Made by a program: the position numbers and the translations under genes | Shown here: piece by piece, positions 1 to 7,204 of the stretch | Position numbering within the stretch: the stretch's first letter is position 1 | Layout: each line of letters opens with the position of its first letter | Notes under the pieces: generated by a model | The model's database searches: none | What the model saw: only the letters and a program-made list of their open reading frames with translations | What the model was told of the DNA's origin: nothing | NCBI GenBank assembly: GCA_018711785.1 | Contig: DVHW01000236.1 | Location: 1 to 12,942, forward strand | DNA: 12,942 nucleotides | Origin: Candidatus Galloscillospira excrementavium | GTDB lineage: Bacteria; Bacillota; Clostridia; Oscillospirales; Oscillospiraceae | Direction of reading: 5' to 3'

Positions 1-547
1 GCTGGCCGCCGGAGAACTCGTGGGCATAGCGGGTGGCGTGCTCGGCATTGAGGCCCACCAGCTCCATCAGATGCAGGATCTTCTCCCGGCGCTCGGCCTT
101 ATTGGAGTAGAGCTTGTGGACGTCCAGAGGCTCGCCGATGATGTCCTCTACCGTCATGCGGGGGTTGAGGGAGGAGTAGGGGTCCTGAAAGACCATCTGC
201 ATCTGCTTGCGGTAGGGCAGCATGTTCACCGTGTGGGGCTTGCTCCGGACGGGCTTGCCGTCCTTGTCCACCTTGGGGCTGCCGTTTTCGTCCAGGTCGC
301 CGCCGTCGAAAATAACTTCGCCGTCGAACTTGACCCGGCCGCCGGTGGGCTCATAGAGCTGAAGCAGGCTGCGGCCCACGGTGGTCTTTCCGCAGCCGGA
401 CTCCCCCACGAGACCCAGGGTCTCGCCGGGCTTGATGGCGAAGGAGACATCGTCCACCGCCTTCAGGGGCGTGGTCTTGGCAAAACCGGTGCGGACGGGA
501 AAGTACTGCTTGAGGTGCTCCACCTCCACCAGATATTCAGCGTGCAA
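1..547 (-). CDS. oppF: Peptide ABC transporter ATP-binding protein, OppF/DppF type (3' end cut by window edge)
   Basis: This is the second ATPase of a peptide importer; it pairs with OppD under the OppB/OppC pore on the cytoplasmic face. The first 182 residues are present. Walker A (GESGCGKT) is at 48-55, the Q-loop (MVFQDP) at about 118-123, and the signature FSGGQ ends at 182, just at the edge; Walker B and the H-loop lie outside. The start is TTG at 547, preceded by GGAGGT with a 7-base gap; an in-frame GTG at 556 is less well placed. It overlaps the end of oppD by 11 bases, so the two are probably translationally coupled. Unusual for OppF is a charged, repetitive stretch (DENGSPKVDKDGKPV, about residues 86-100) between an early beta strand and the Q-loop, making this part longer than usual. 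Opp, Dpp and App types cannot be told apart here. Confidence 0.93.
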   Translation of the reverse strand, partial: MHAEYLVEVEHLKQYFPVRTGFAKTTPLKAVDDVSFAIKPGETLGLVGESGCGKTTVGRSLLQLYEPTGGRVKFDGEVIFDGGDLDENGSPKVDKDGKPVRSKPHTVNMLPYRKQMQMVFQDPYSSLNPRMTVEDIIGEPLDVHKLYSNKAERREKILHLMELVGLNAEHATRYAHEFSGGQ

Positions 548-1652
548 GGTCAGCACCTCCTTCCTCTCCGGGAGCGACCGGATCAAAGACCCACTCGCCG
601 GCCTCCAGGATCCAGCCGGTCTCCCGCCGGATCTCCTCCCGGCGGACACCGGCGGCGGAGAGCTCCTCCGCCTTGTGCTGGAGAGACAGATCATTGAGCC
701 AGCAGGAGGCCAGGTGGTCCTCGCCCACCTTCCGCTCCAGGGGCACATGATCCAGACAGACCTTCATGGCCTTTTCGCAGCGGGTGCAGAAGGCGCAGCC
801 CGCGGGGATGTTCAGCAGATTGATGGGATTGCCCGCAATGGGCACCAGCCGCTCCTTCATCCGGTCCACGCTGGGAATGGAGCGGAGCAGACCTTTGGTG
901 TACTCGTGGGCGGGCTCGTAGAAGATGGCGTCGGCGGTGCCGCGCTCACAGACCCGGCCGCCGTACATGACGATGATCTCGTCGCACATGGTGGCGATGA
1001 CGCCCAGATCATGGGTGACCATGATGATGGCCATGCCCAGTTTTTTCTGCAGGTCCTGCATCAGCTCCAGGATCTGGGCCTGGATGGTCACATCCAGGGC
1101 GGTGGTGGGCTCGTCGGCGATGAGGATGTCGGGCTCGCAGGCCAGGGCCATGGCGATCATGACCCGCTGGCGCATACCGCCCGAGAGCTCGTAGGGGTAC
1201 TGCTTGACCCGCTTGGCCGGCTCGTTCACCCCAACCAGGGAGAGCATCTCGATGGCCCGGGCCTTGGCCTGGGCGCGGTTTTTCTTGGTGTGGAGCAGGA
1301 TGGCCTCCTCCAGCTGGTTGCCGATGGTGAACACCGGGTTCAGGGAGGTCATGGGGTCCTGAAAAATGATGGAGCAGCACTTGCCGCGGAAACCGGCCAT
1401 CTGATTTTTGTTCCACTTGGTGATGTCCTGGCCCTTGTACTCCACGCTGCCGCCGGTGATGCGGCCGTTGTCAGCCAGGATCTGCATGATGGAGTAGGCG
1501 GTCACCGACTTGCCGGAGCCCGACTCCCCCACGATGCCCAGGACCTTGCCCGGGTCCAGGTCAAAGGAGATGCCGTTGACGGCGTGGACCTCCCCGTGGT
1601 CGGTGGTGAAGGAGGTGTGCAGGTCCTTGACGGATAAGAGATGTTCAGCCAT
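537..1652 (-). CDS. oppD: Peptide ABC transporter ATP-binding protein, OppD/DppD type
   Basis: This ATPase powers peptide import together with OppF. The 371 residues show all nucleotide-binding motifs: Walker A GESGSGKS (42-49), Q-loop (Q98), signature LSGGM (156-160), Walker B ILIADEP (176-182) and H-loop His214. The C-terminal oligopeptide-transporter domain carries Cys286, 292, 299 and 317 in the GC..RC..C..C spacing known in OppD/DppD proteins, where it can bind an iron-sulfur cluster; Cys289 is additional. A tail of about 50 residues after Cys317, ending DLAR, is longer than usual. The ATG start follows the last codons of oppC by 6 bases, and those codons (AGG AGG) are themselves the ribosome binding site. 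The order B-C-D-F and the packed spacing show one operon. The exact substrate (peptide or nickel class) is not visible. Confidence 0.96.
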   Translation of the reverse strand: MAEHLLSVKDLHTSFTTDHGEVHAVNGISFDLDPGKVLGIVGESGSGKSVTAYSIMQILADNGRITGGSVEYKGQDITKWNKNQMAGFRGKCCSIIFQDPMTSLNPVFTIGNQLEEAILLHTKKNRAQAKARAIEMLSLVGVNEPAKRVKQYPYELSGGMRQRVMIAMALACEPDILIADEPTTALDVTIQAQILELMQDLQKKLGMAIIMVTHDLGVIATMCDEIIVMYGGRVCERGTADAIFYEPAHEYTKGLLRSIPSVDRMKERLVPIAGNPINLLNIPAGCAFCTRCEKAMKVCLDHVPLERKVGEDHLASCWLNDLSLQHKAEELSAAGVRREEIRRETGWILEAGEWVFDPVAPGEEGGADLAR

Positions 1653-1658
1653 GTCACA

Positions 1659-2729
1659 TTACCTCCTCAGCTTGGGGTCGAAGGCGTCCCGCAGGCCATC
1701 CCCCAGCAGGTTCAGGGAGAGGACGATGAGGCAGATGACCACTGCGGGGAACACCAGCTGCCAGGGATAGGCCGTGAGGGCGCCCCGGGCCTCGTTGGCC
1801 AGACTGCCCAGGGAGGGCATGGGCTGGGCCACGCCCAAGCCCAGGAAGCTCAGATAGCTCTCCGTGAAGATGGCGGAGGGCACCTGGAGGGCCACCGAGA
1901 TGATGATGACCGACAGGCAGTTGGGCAGGATGTGCTTGCGGAGGATACGGCTGGACTTGGTGCCGATGGTGCGGGCGGCCAGCACGTACTCGTTCTCCTT
2001 GATGGTCAGGATCTGCCCCCGGACCAGGCGGGCCATGCTCACCCAGTAGAGCAGGGCAAAGACGATGAACAGGGAGAGCATGTTGCTGCCCAGGCTGGCG
2101 AAGATGGTCCCCTCAATGGCGCTGCCCAGGGTCTCCTGCAGGACCACAGAGAGGAGAATGATCATCAGCAGGTCGGGCAGAGAGTAGATGATATCCACAA
2201 TGCGCATCATGATCATGTCCACCTTGCCGCCGGCGTAACCGGAGATGGAGCCGTACAGCACGCCGATGATCATGACCAGGATGCTGGCAAAGAAGCCCAC
2301 GCTCAGGGACACCCGGGCGCCGTAGAGCACCCGGACAAAGTAGTCCCGGCAGAGCTTGTCCGTGCCGAAAATGTGGGGGAAGAGCTGCTCGCCGGTGCGC
2401 TCCATATACTCCATCTCAGCCGTGGAGTAGGTCATGGGGGCGAGATTGGCGGCCGTCTTGTCCCGGCGGCCGTCTACCCGGATGATCTCCTCATAGCCAT
2501 AGGGGATGAACATCGGGAGGATGATGATGGCCAGAATGAGCAGGACCAGCACGATCAGGGAGCCGACAGCCAGGGGGTTGTGCAGCAGCTTGCGCATCCC
2601 GTCCCGGAAGAAGGTGGTGGACTCGCTCATCACGTCCTGCTGGCGCTTCTCGTCCTCCGAGGCGGGGGTAAACTTGCTCAGATCGATCTGGCTGCTGAGC
2701 AGATGCTTCTTGGGAATCTCGTTTGTCAT
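1659..2729 (-). CDS. oppC: Peptide ABC transporter permease, OppC/DppC type
   Basis: This is an inner-membrane pore subunit that pairs with OppB. Its 356 residues begin with a cytoplasmic tail of about 50 residues, then TM1 (about 55-76), a large extracellular loop (about 77-135) and the BPD_transp_1 core. The EAA loop that docks on the ATPase is at about 248-267 (EYVLAARTIGTKSSRILRKH). The conserved loop motif FGTDxxGRD appears as FGTDKLCRD (121-129), with Cys127 where Gly is usual. An AGGAGG site with a 12-base gap precedes the ATG, and 17 bases separate it from the oppB stop. No separate promoter is seen, so it is expressed with oppB. Confidence 0.96.
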   Translation of the reverse strand: MTNEIPKKHLLSSQIDLSKFTPASEDEKRQQDVMSESTTFFRDGMRKLLHNPLAVGSLIVLVLLILAIIILPMFIPYGYEEIIRVDGRRDKTAANLAPMTYSTAEMEYMERTGEQLFPHIFGTDKLCRDYFVRVLYGARVSLSVGFFASILVMIIGVLYGSISGYAGGKVDMIMMRIVDIIYSLPDLLMIILLSVVLQETLGSAIEGTIFASLGSNMLSLFIVFALLYWVSMARLVRGQILTIKENEYVLAARTIGTKSSRILRKHILPNCLSVIIISVALQVPSAIFTESYLSFLGLGVAQPMPSLGSLANEARGALTAYPWQLVFPAVVICLIVLSLNLLGDGLRDAFDPKLRR

Positions 2730-2746
2730 GGTTCTGTCCAGCCTCC

Positions 2747-3658
2747 TTAGTCCAGCTTGATGCGGGGATCGACGATCTTATAGACGATGTCCGTGATCAG
2801 GTTAGCCGTTACCATCAGGAAGGCTAGAAAAATCGTCACGCCCATGATGAGGGTGTAGTCCCGGTTGTTGATGGAGGTGACGAAATAGGACCCCAGGCCG
2901 CCGGTGGAGAAAATGGTCTCCACCACCATGGAGCCGGTGATGATATAGGCCACCATGGGACCGACATAGGTGACCACGGGGATCAGGGCGTTGCGCAGGG
3001 CATGCTTGAAGATGACCTTATAGGGCACCACGCCCTTGGCCCGGGCGGTGCGGACATAGTCCTGCCCCAGGGCGTCCAGCATACTGGTCTTGGTCAGCCG
3101 GGTGATATAGGCCATAGGGTACATGGCCAGGGAGATCACCGGCAGGATATAGTTCGGGTTTTCCGCCGACCAGGCCGGGATGAGCTCCAGCTGGATGGAA
3201 AAAATGAGCAGCAGCAGAGTGGCCAGCACGAAACTGGGCACCGAGGTGGCCAGGGTGGTGAAGAAGACCACCAGCCGGTCGATGAGCTTGCCCCGGTTCA
3301 GGGCGGCGACCGAGCCCAGGATCAGCCCGCAGACGATGGCCACCGCGGCGGCGGACAGGCCCAGCTTAGCGCTGACCTGGAGCCCGGTGGTGATGGTATC
3401 AAACACATCCCGTCCGGTCTTGAGACTCACGCCAAAATCCCCCTGGAGCAGGCGGGCCATATAGTTGAGGTACTGCACCGGGACCGGGTCGTTCAGGCCG
3501 TAACGCTCGTTCAATGCGGCCTCTACCGCCGGGGAGAGGGCCTTCTCGGAATTGAATGGGCCGCCGGGGATCAGGTTCATCGCAAAGAAAGTGATGAGAC
3601 TGACGATAAAAATGGTGAGGATCGCCAGAAAAACACGCTTCACGATATACTTCGCCAT
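2747..3658 (-). CDS. oppB: Peptide ABC transporter permease, OppB/DppB type
   Basis: This is the first gene of the peptide importer operon and encodes the other pore subunit. Its 303 residues start MAKYIVKRVFLAILTIF, the usual N-terminal TM helix of the family; the NLIPGGPF motif follows at about 28-35, and the EAA loop is at about 200-222 (DYVRTARAKGV and following), ending in the typical DPRIKLD. The start was chosen at 3658 because AGAGGAG lies 7 bases upstream and the protein then begins like other OppB proteins. The frame is open 76 codons further upstream, but that part is unlike any OppB and contains the hairpins of the leader. A strong promoter lies about 270 bases upstream, leaving a long leader. 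Confidence 0.96.
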   Translation of the reverse strand: MAKYIVKRVFLAILTIFIVSLITFFAMNLIPGGPFNSEKALSPAVEAALNERYGLNDPVPVQYLNYMARLLQGDFGVSLKTGRDVFDTITTGLQVSAKLGLSAAAVAIVCGLILGSVAALNRGKLIDRLVVFFTTLATSVPSFVLATLLLLIFSIQLELIPAWSAENPNYILPVISLAMYPMAYITRLTKTSMLDALGQDYVRTARAKGVVPYKVIFKHALRNALIPVVTYVGPMVAYIITGSMVVETIFSTGGLGSYFVTSINNRDYTLIMGVTIFLAFLMVTANLITDIVYKIVDPRIKLD

Positions 3659-3701
3659 GGGATCACTCCTCTGTTTCTCTATCCATAGTCGTCCGATTTG
3701 C

Positions 3702-3767
3702 GCCGTGATATGCACGGACTTCAGCCAATCTTTTTGGAATGAACTTGTGTCCGCTCTATGTGGACAC
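3702..3767 (-). other. Two further small hairpins in the opp leader
   Basis: Between the branched structure and the oppB ribosome binding site, the minus strand holds GTGTCC/GGACAC (3767-3762 with 3752-3747, 9-base loop) and CCGTG/CACGG (3717-3713 with 3707-3703, 5-base loop CATAT). Both are short, and neither has a T-run that would make it a terminator. They may be part of the leader fold or chance. Confidence 0.3.
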
Positions 3768-3783
3768 GAACGGGACAAAATAC

Positions 3784-3910
3784 CCGCCGCAGGAGTGCCG
3801 CAGAGACCAAGGCCGTCCTTCCTATCTGGAAGGACGCGAAAACAGCCGGCTGTTTTCGAGGCGGCACTAGGCCCGCAGCCCAGCAAAAGGGATGCGGGAC
3901 AATACGGCGG
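3784..3910 (-). promoter_or_regulatory. Candidate structured leader RNA of the opp operon
   Basis: In the leader between the opp promoter and oppB the sequence holds nested complementary arms, read on the minus strand. Outer stem: CCGCCG (3910-3905) with CGGCGG (3789-3784). Inside it are a hairpin CCCGCA/TGCGGG (3898-3893 with 3877-3872) and a stem AGTGCCGC/GCGGCACT (3868-3861 with 3801-3794). That stem encloses two back-to-back hairpins: a perfect 22-base palindrome at 3837-3858, and a 9-bp stem CGTCCTTCC/GGAAGGACG with loop AGATA at 3814-3836. All arms are compatible with one branched fold. It matches no riboswitch class that I recognise. The minus strand is preferred because the promoter lies just upstream, but pairing alone cannot fix the strand. 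A folded mobile repeat is the alternative. Confidence 0.5.
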
Positions 3911-3928
3911 TAAAGGGCATCTCTTAAA

Positions 3929-3957
3929 ATATTAACCTACGAAATGTAGTTTGTCAA
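3929..3957 (-). promoter_or_regulatory. Promoter of the opp operon
   Basis: On the minus strand the -35 box is TTGACA (3957-3952), the spacer is exactly 17 bases and the -10 box is TAATAT (3934-3929), close to the sigma-A consensus. Transcription should start near 3922, giving a leader of about 264 bases before oppB. Confidence 0.8.
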
Positions 3958-4000
3958 TTTACAATTACGACAAATTCCCCTGCTGCAATAGGAAATTGTC
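3950..4000. promoter_or_regulatory. Inverted GACAA repeats at the opp promoter, candidate operator
   Basis: Read on the plus strand there are three half-sites: TTTGTC (3950-3955), GACAAATTCC (3969-3978) and GGAAATTGTC (3991-4000). The last two form a dyad of 10-base arms with one mismatch around a 12-base centre. The first faces the second and overlaps the -35 box. The placement, on and just upstream of -35, fits a regulator site. The regulator is unknown. Confidence 0.4.
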
Positions 4001-4069
4001 GGCGGAGATGTAGAATATGCACAGTTGCGGCGGAAGACGAGGCGGCTTCCGCTAAGGACGGGACAGAAG

Positions 4070-4102
4070 CTCCGGCCCGGCGGAGGGACCGCCAGGCCGG
4101 AG
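4070..4102 (-). terminator. Hairpin terminator after proS
   Basis: A 14-bp stem with one G-T wobble and a 5-base loop (arms 4070-4083 and 4089-4102) lies 22 bases beyond the proS stop. No clean T-run follows on the minus strand (CTTCTGTCCC), so termination may be partial. A smaller 7-bp hairpin (GCGGAAG/CTTCCGC) lies at 4030-4052. Between here and the opp promoter I see no gene. Confidence 0.55.
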
Positions 4103-4124
4103 GAGCGTTAAGCGGGAGGAAGGG

Positions 4125-5564
4125 TTAATAGGCCACGCCCCAGACCACCATGTGCTTGGCGGGCTTTCCGCACACCGGGCACACGTCGCCCAGATGCTCC
4201 TGCTGGAAGGGGATGCAGCGGGAGGTGACGCCGGCGCGCTCCTTCATGGCCACCTCGCAGGCCTCGTCGCCGCACCACATGGTCTTGGCAAAGCCGCCCC
4301 GGGACTGCATTTTCTCCTTGACTTCCTCCAGGGTGGAGCAGGCGTAGGTGTTCTCCTCCAGGTTGCGCTTGGCCTTCTGGTACAGGCCGGTATGGATGGA
4401 GTCCAGCATGGCGGCCACGGTGTCCTCGATGCCGTCCAGGGAGACAAAGCTCTTCTCACCGCTGTCCCGGCGGACCAGGACGCATTGGTTCTTCTCTATG
4501 TCCTTGGGGCCCAGCTCCAGGCGCAGGGGGACCCCCTTCATCTCATACTCGGCGAACTTCCAGCCCGGGGACTGCTCGGAGGCGTCCATCTTCACCCGGA
4601 AGCCGGCCGCCTTCAGCCGCGCCATGACGGCCTCGTTGGCCTCCAGCACCCCCTCCTTGTGCTGGGCCACCGGGATGATGACCACCTGGATGGGGGCAAT
4701 GCGGGGGGGCAGCACCAGGCCGGAGTTGTCCCCATGGGTCATGATGATGCCGCCGATCATGCGGGTGGACACCCCCCAGCTGGTCTGGTGAGGGTAGTGG
4801 GGCTGGTTGTCCGAGCCGGTGAAGGTGATGTCGAAGGCCCGGGCGAAGCCGTCCCCGAAGTAGTGGCTGGTGCCGGCCTGGAGAGCCTTGCGGTCGTGCA
4901 TCATGCACTCCACGGTGTAGGTCTCCTCGGCACCGTTGAACTTCTCCTTGTCGGTCTTGCGGCCCTTGATCACCGGCATGGCCAGCACGTTCTCCAGAAA
5001 GTCGGCGTAGATGTTCAGCATGCGCTGGGTCTCCTGGCGGGCCTCGGCCTCGGTGGCGTGCATGGTGTGGCCCTCCTGCCACAGGAACTCCCGGTGGCGG
5101 AGGAAGGGCCGGCTGGTCTTTTCCCAGCGCAGGACGGAGCACCACTGGTTGTACAGCTTGGGCAGGTCCCGGTGGGAGTGGATGATGTTCTTATAGTGCT
5201 CACAGAACAGGGTCTCAGAGGTGGGGCGGATGCAGTAGCGCTCCTCCAGCTTTTCGCTGCCGCCGTAAGTCACCCAGGCGCACTCGGGGGCGAAGCCCTC
5301 CACGTGGTCCTTCTCCTTCTGGAGCAGGGACTCGGGGATGAGCATGGGCAGGTACACGTTCTCATGTCCGCACTTCTTGAACTCCTCGTCCAGGATGCGC
5401 TGGATGTTCTCCCAGATGGCGTAGCCATAGGGGCGGTAGATGAACATGCCCTTGATGCTGGAGTAGTCGATGAGCTCGGCCTTGGTGCACACGTCGGTGT
5501 ACCAGCGGGCAAAGTCCACCTCCATGTCGGTGATCTGCTCCACCTGCTTTTTGTCCTGTGCCAT
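4125..5564 (-). CDS. proS: Prolyl-tRNA synthetase, archaeal/eukaryotic-like type
   Basis: Charges tRNA-Pro with proline in the cytoplasm. The 479 residues match the short ProRS type that lacks the bacterial editing insertion. Visible are RPTSE (113-117), class II motif 2 ([15 protein letters not shown], about 146-160) and motif 3 (about 261-289, with [14 protein letters not shown]). The anticodon-binding domain follows, and then the C-terminal zinc domain with Cys431, 436, 462 and 465. The protein ends GVAY; a C-terminal Tyr is a hallmark of this type. The ATG start follows AAGGA at a rather long distance of about 13-14 bases. It has its own promoter (5614-5642), no T-box leader, and a hairpin after the stop. 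Many Clostridia carry this type of ProRS. Confidence 0.97.
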   Translation of the reverse strand: MAQDKKQVEQITDMEVDFARWYTDVCTKAELIDYSSIKGMFIYRPYGYAIWENIQRILDEEFKKCGHENVYLPMLIPESLLQKEKDHVEGFAPECAWVTYGGSEKLEERYCIRPTSETLFCEHYKNIIHSHRDLPKLYNQWCSVLRWEKTSRPFLRHREFLWQEGHTMHATEAEARQETQRMLNIYADFLENVLAMPVIKGRKTDKEKFNGAEETYTVECMMHDRKALQAGTSHYFGDGFARAFDITFTGSDNQPHYPHQTSWGVSTRMIGGIIMTHGDNSGLVLPPRIAPIQVVIIPVAQHKEGVLEANEAVMARLKAAGFRVKMDASEQSPGWKFAEYEMKGVPLRLELGPKDIEKNQCVLVRRDSGEKSFVSLDGIEDTVAAMLDSIHTGLYQKAKRNLEENTYACSTLEEVKEKMQSRGGFAKTMWCGDEACEVAMKERAGVTSRCIPFQQEHLGDVCPVCGKPAKHMVVWGVAY

Positions 5565-5613
5565 AGTCGTATCTCAATCCTTTGCAGCAGTATTTGTTCC
5601 GTGTCGTCCCCCT

Positions 5614-5642
5614 ATTCTATGCACCCGGGGGAGAAAAGTCAA
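5614..5642 (-). promoter_or_regulatory. Promoter of proS
   Basis: On the minus strand: -35 TTGACT (5642-5637), 17-base spacer, -10 TAGAAT (5619-5614). Transcription should start near 5607, about 43 bases before the proS ATG. The stretch after -35 (TTGACTTTTCTCCC) closely resembles the radical SAM gene promoter at 10064-10092. Confidence 0.75.
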
Positions 5643-5662
5643 GTGCAGAAGGGGCATAGAAT
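5614..5662. repeat. Inverted repeat between divergent proS and hypothetical gene
   Basis: A perfect 9-base inverted repeat, ATTCTATGC (5614-5622) and GCATAGAAT (5654-5662), spans the divergent promoter region. The left arm contains the proS -10 box. The right arm puts TAGAAT (5657-5662) in a -10-like position about 40 bases before the plus-strand gene, but no good -35 goes with it. It may be a shared operator or simply two similar -10 regions. Confidence 0.45.
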
Positions 5663-5703
5663 GGGAAAAACGGGGGAAAACTGTGCCGAAAGGGGTGTTT
5701 CGT

Positions 5704-6192
5704 GTGATTCGAGTTGGGATATGGGAGCGGGACGAGGGGATCTTCCGGGCGGTGCGGGGCGCGCTGGAGGCGGGGAGCCGGCCCTTTCCCCAGATGCTGT
5801 CCGGGCGGTATGCCGCCGAGTTCGCCGCCATGAACCTGGACCTGCTGGCGGTCTCCCCCGAGGCGGCGGCCCGCGCCCGGCCGTCGGCGGGGGTGCGCTG
5901 CCGGTGCCTGCTGCTGCCCGGCACGGCGGGCCCCCTGGCCCGGGAGGTGGCGGCGGAGTACGCGGTGAGCTATGGCACCTCCCCCAAGGACACCATCACA
6001 CTCTCCAGCCTGGAGGGGGACCAGATCTGCCTGGCCCTCCAGCGGGAGCTGGTGACCCTGGACGGGAGGGTGCTGGAGGAGCAGGAGCTGGTGCTCCCCT
6101 TCCCGCCGGGGCTCTCCCCCCAGCCCTGGCTGGCGGCGGTGGGGGTGCTTCTCCTGACCGGAGTGAGCGCCGAGGAGCTCATGGGGCGGTAG
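5704..6192 (+). CDS. Hypothetical protein, about 162 residues, function unknown
   Basis: I do not recognise the family. The protein starts IRVGIWERDEGIFRAVRGALE, looks soluble and has no signal peptide. A small hydrophobic strand (CRCLLLPG) and a conserved-looking stretch VSYGTSPKDTITLSS precede a possible strand-rich part (QICLALQRELVTLDGR), suggesting an alpha/beta fold; this is only an impression. A final hydrophobic stretch (WLAAVGVLLLTGV) is too short to be a sure membrane segment. The start is GTG at 5704, six bases after AAAGGGG; a GTG at 5695 lies too close to that site. The gene runs divergently from proS and 93 bases ahead of the phospholipase-like gene, which appears to have its own -10 box. 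Confidence 0.75.
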   Translation: MIRVGIWERDEGIFRAVRGALEAGSRPFPQMLSGRYAAEFAAMNLDLLAVSPEAAARARPSAGVRCRCLLLPGTAGPLAREVAAEYAVSYGTSPKDTITLSSLEGDQICLALQRELVTLDGRVLEEQELVLPFPPGLSPQPWLAAVGVLLLTGVSAEELMGR

Positions 6193-6203
6193 GAAATCCC
6201 GGG

Positions 6204-6232
6204 TTTCGCTTTTGAAAAAAACGTAGTATAAT
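6204..6232 (+). promoter_or_regulatory. Possible promoter of the phospholipase-like gene
   Basis: A consensus -10 TATAAT (6227-6232) stands 54 bases before the ATG. The best -35 at a 17-base spacing is TTTCGC (6204-6209), which is poor, so this may be a weak or activated promoter. Confidence 0.5.
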
Positions 6233-6285
6233 GGGCGGCATACGGTGTGTTCCGACACAGACAGACAAAGGAGACCTGCGCGCGT

Positions 6286-7128
6286 ATGCCTGACTACTAT
6301 ACCCATTTGAAATTCGGCCAAGCGGTCCTCTCCCGCCTGTGCGAGCCCCTGGCGGAGAAGCTGCGGCGGGAGGGGGCGGCCTTCCGCCTGGGGTGCTTTG
6401 GCCCGGACCCCCTGCTCTTTCACCGCCCGCTCCTGCCCAGCGCTGTCCGGGCCGAGGGCCGGCGGGCCCACCGGGAGAGCGCCGGGCGGGCCCTGGAGCG
6501 GCTGCGTCCGGCGGTGAAGGCGGGGCGGCCCCAGGCCTGGGGCTATGCGGCGGGCTTTCTGTGCCACTTTGCCCTGGACAGCGCCTGCCACGAGTACATC
6601 GAGACCGTGGACGCCCAGGGTGGGGTCACCCACGCCGGTATGGAGGCGGAGCTGGACCGGACCATGAAGGCCGCCGACGGCCTGGACCCCCTGCGGGAGA
6701 GCGGCTTGCCCGCCGACCGCTGGCCGGAGGCGCTCTGGCCGGTGGCCGCCCTGACCTACGAGGGGATCACACCCCGGCAGATGCGGGGGAGCACGACAGC
6801 CTTTTTCCGGGTGAGCCGGCTCCAGACCCGGGCCGCCGGCACCCGGGCCCAGCGGATGCTGAACTGGCTGGCCCGGCACAGCGCCCTCTGCGCCCCGGCG
6901 GAGGGGGCGGTCCTGGGCCGGACCCCCGACCCCCGGTGCGCCGGGACCACGGAGGAGCTGCTGCGGCGGTTTGGGGCCGCGGTGGAGGAGACCCCGGCCC
7001 AGATGGAGGCCTTCTTCCGCGCGGTGGAGGCGGACGAGCCTCTGGCCCACTGGCTGGACCGGAATTTCAGCGGACGACTGTCCGGACAGGCCCGGGAGGG
7101 GGCCGTCCCCTCCGGGGCGGCGCGATAA
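6286..7128 (+). CDS. Zinc-dependent phospholipase C family protein
   Basis: The 280 residues resemble the zinc-dependent phospholipase C (PF00882) family. Characteristic metal-ligand candidates are visible: PDYYTH near the N-terminus (His7), FGPD (Asp41), and FLCHFALDSACHEY (His94, Asp98, His102), followed by His116. No signal peptide or membrane segment is seen, unlike secreted clostridial phospholipase toxins, so a cytoplasmic enzyme with unknown substrate is likely. Members of this kind are common in gut Clostridia and are mostly uncharacterised. The ATG at 6286 follows AAGGAG at 12 bases, and the protein then begins at the first conserved motif. An upstream in-frame start at 6247 lacks a ribosome site. 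The gene converges on the acetyltransferase gene and shares a hairpin with it. Confidence 0.8.
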   Translation: MPDYYTHLKFGQAVLSRLCEPLAEKLRREGAAFRLGCFGPDPLLFHRPLLPSAVRAEGRRAHRESAGRALERLRPAVKAGRPQAWGYAAGFLCHFALDSACHEYIETVDAQGGVTHAGMEAELDRTMKAADGLDPLRESGLPADRWPEALWPVAALTYEGITPRQMRGSTTAFFRVSRLQTRAAGTRAQRMLNWLARHSALCAPAEGAVLGRTPDPRCAGTTEELLRRFGAAVEETPAQMEAFFRAVEADEPLAHWLDRNFSGRLSGQAREGAVPSGAAR

Positions 7129-7140
7129 GGGAAACCGGAA

Positions 7141-7185
7141 CAAGGCCCGGGGTGCGGCGGAAGTTCTGCCGCACTCCGGGCCTTG
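7141..7185. terminator. Strong hairpin between convergent genes
   Basis: An 18-bp stem with one G-T wobble (7141-7158 with 7168-7185) and a 9-base loop lies 12 bases after the phospholipase-like gene and 19 bases after the convergent acetyltransferase gene. Neither flank has a good T-run, so strength is uncertain. Position and stability suggest a two-way terminator. Confidence 0.65.
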
Positions 7186-7204
7186 CCTGTGCTTGTAAGC
7201 TGGT

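Noticed and set aside
381..2750. Long plus-strand open frames opposite oppD and oppC
   Set aside because: They are mirror frames of well-recognised genes, with biased composition and no ribosome sites.
3659..3886. A 76-codon upstream extension of oppB in the same frame
   Set aside because: The extension is unlike OppB N-termini, covers part of the leader hairpins, and a proper ribosome site stands before the ATG at 3658.
6183..6215. Short GAAATCC/GGGTTTC dyad followed by TTTT as terminator of the hypothetical gene
   Set aside because: The loop would be a single base and the stem contains a wobble; too weak to call.
4152..6215. Very long open frame on the plus strand opposite proS
   Set aside because: Its translation is low-complexity Gly/Ala/His/Leu-rich, typical of the complement of a GC-rich gene; the minus strand clearly encodes ProRS.
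5617..7143. 508-codon minus-strand frame across the hypothetical and phospholipase-like genes
   Set aside because: Pro/Gly/Arg-rich low-complexity translation in a GC-rich region; the plus strand has family motifs and ribosome sites.
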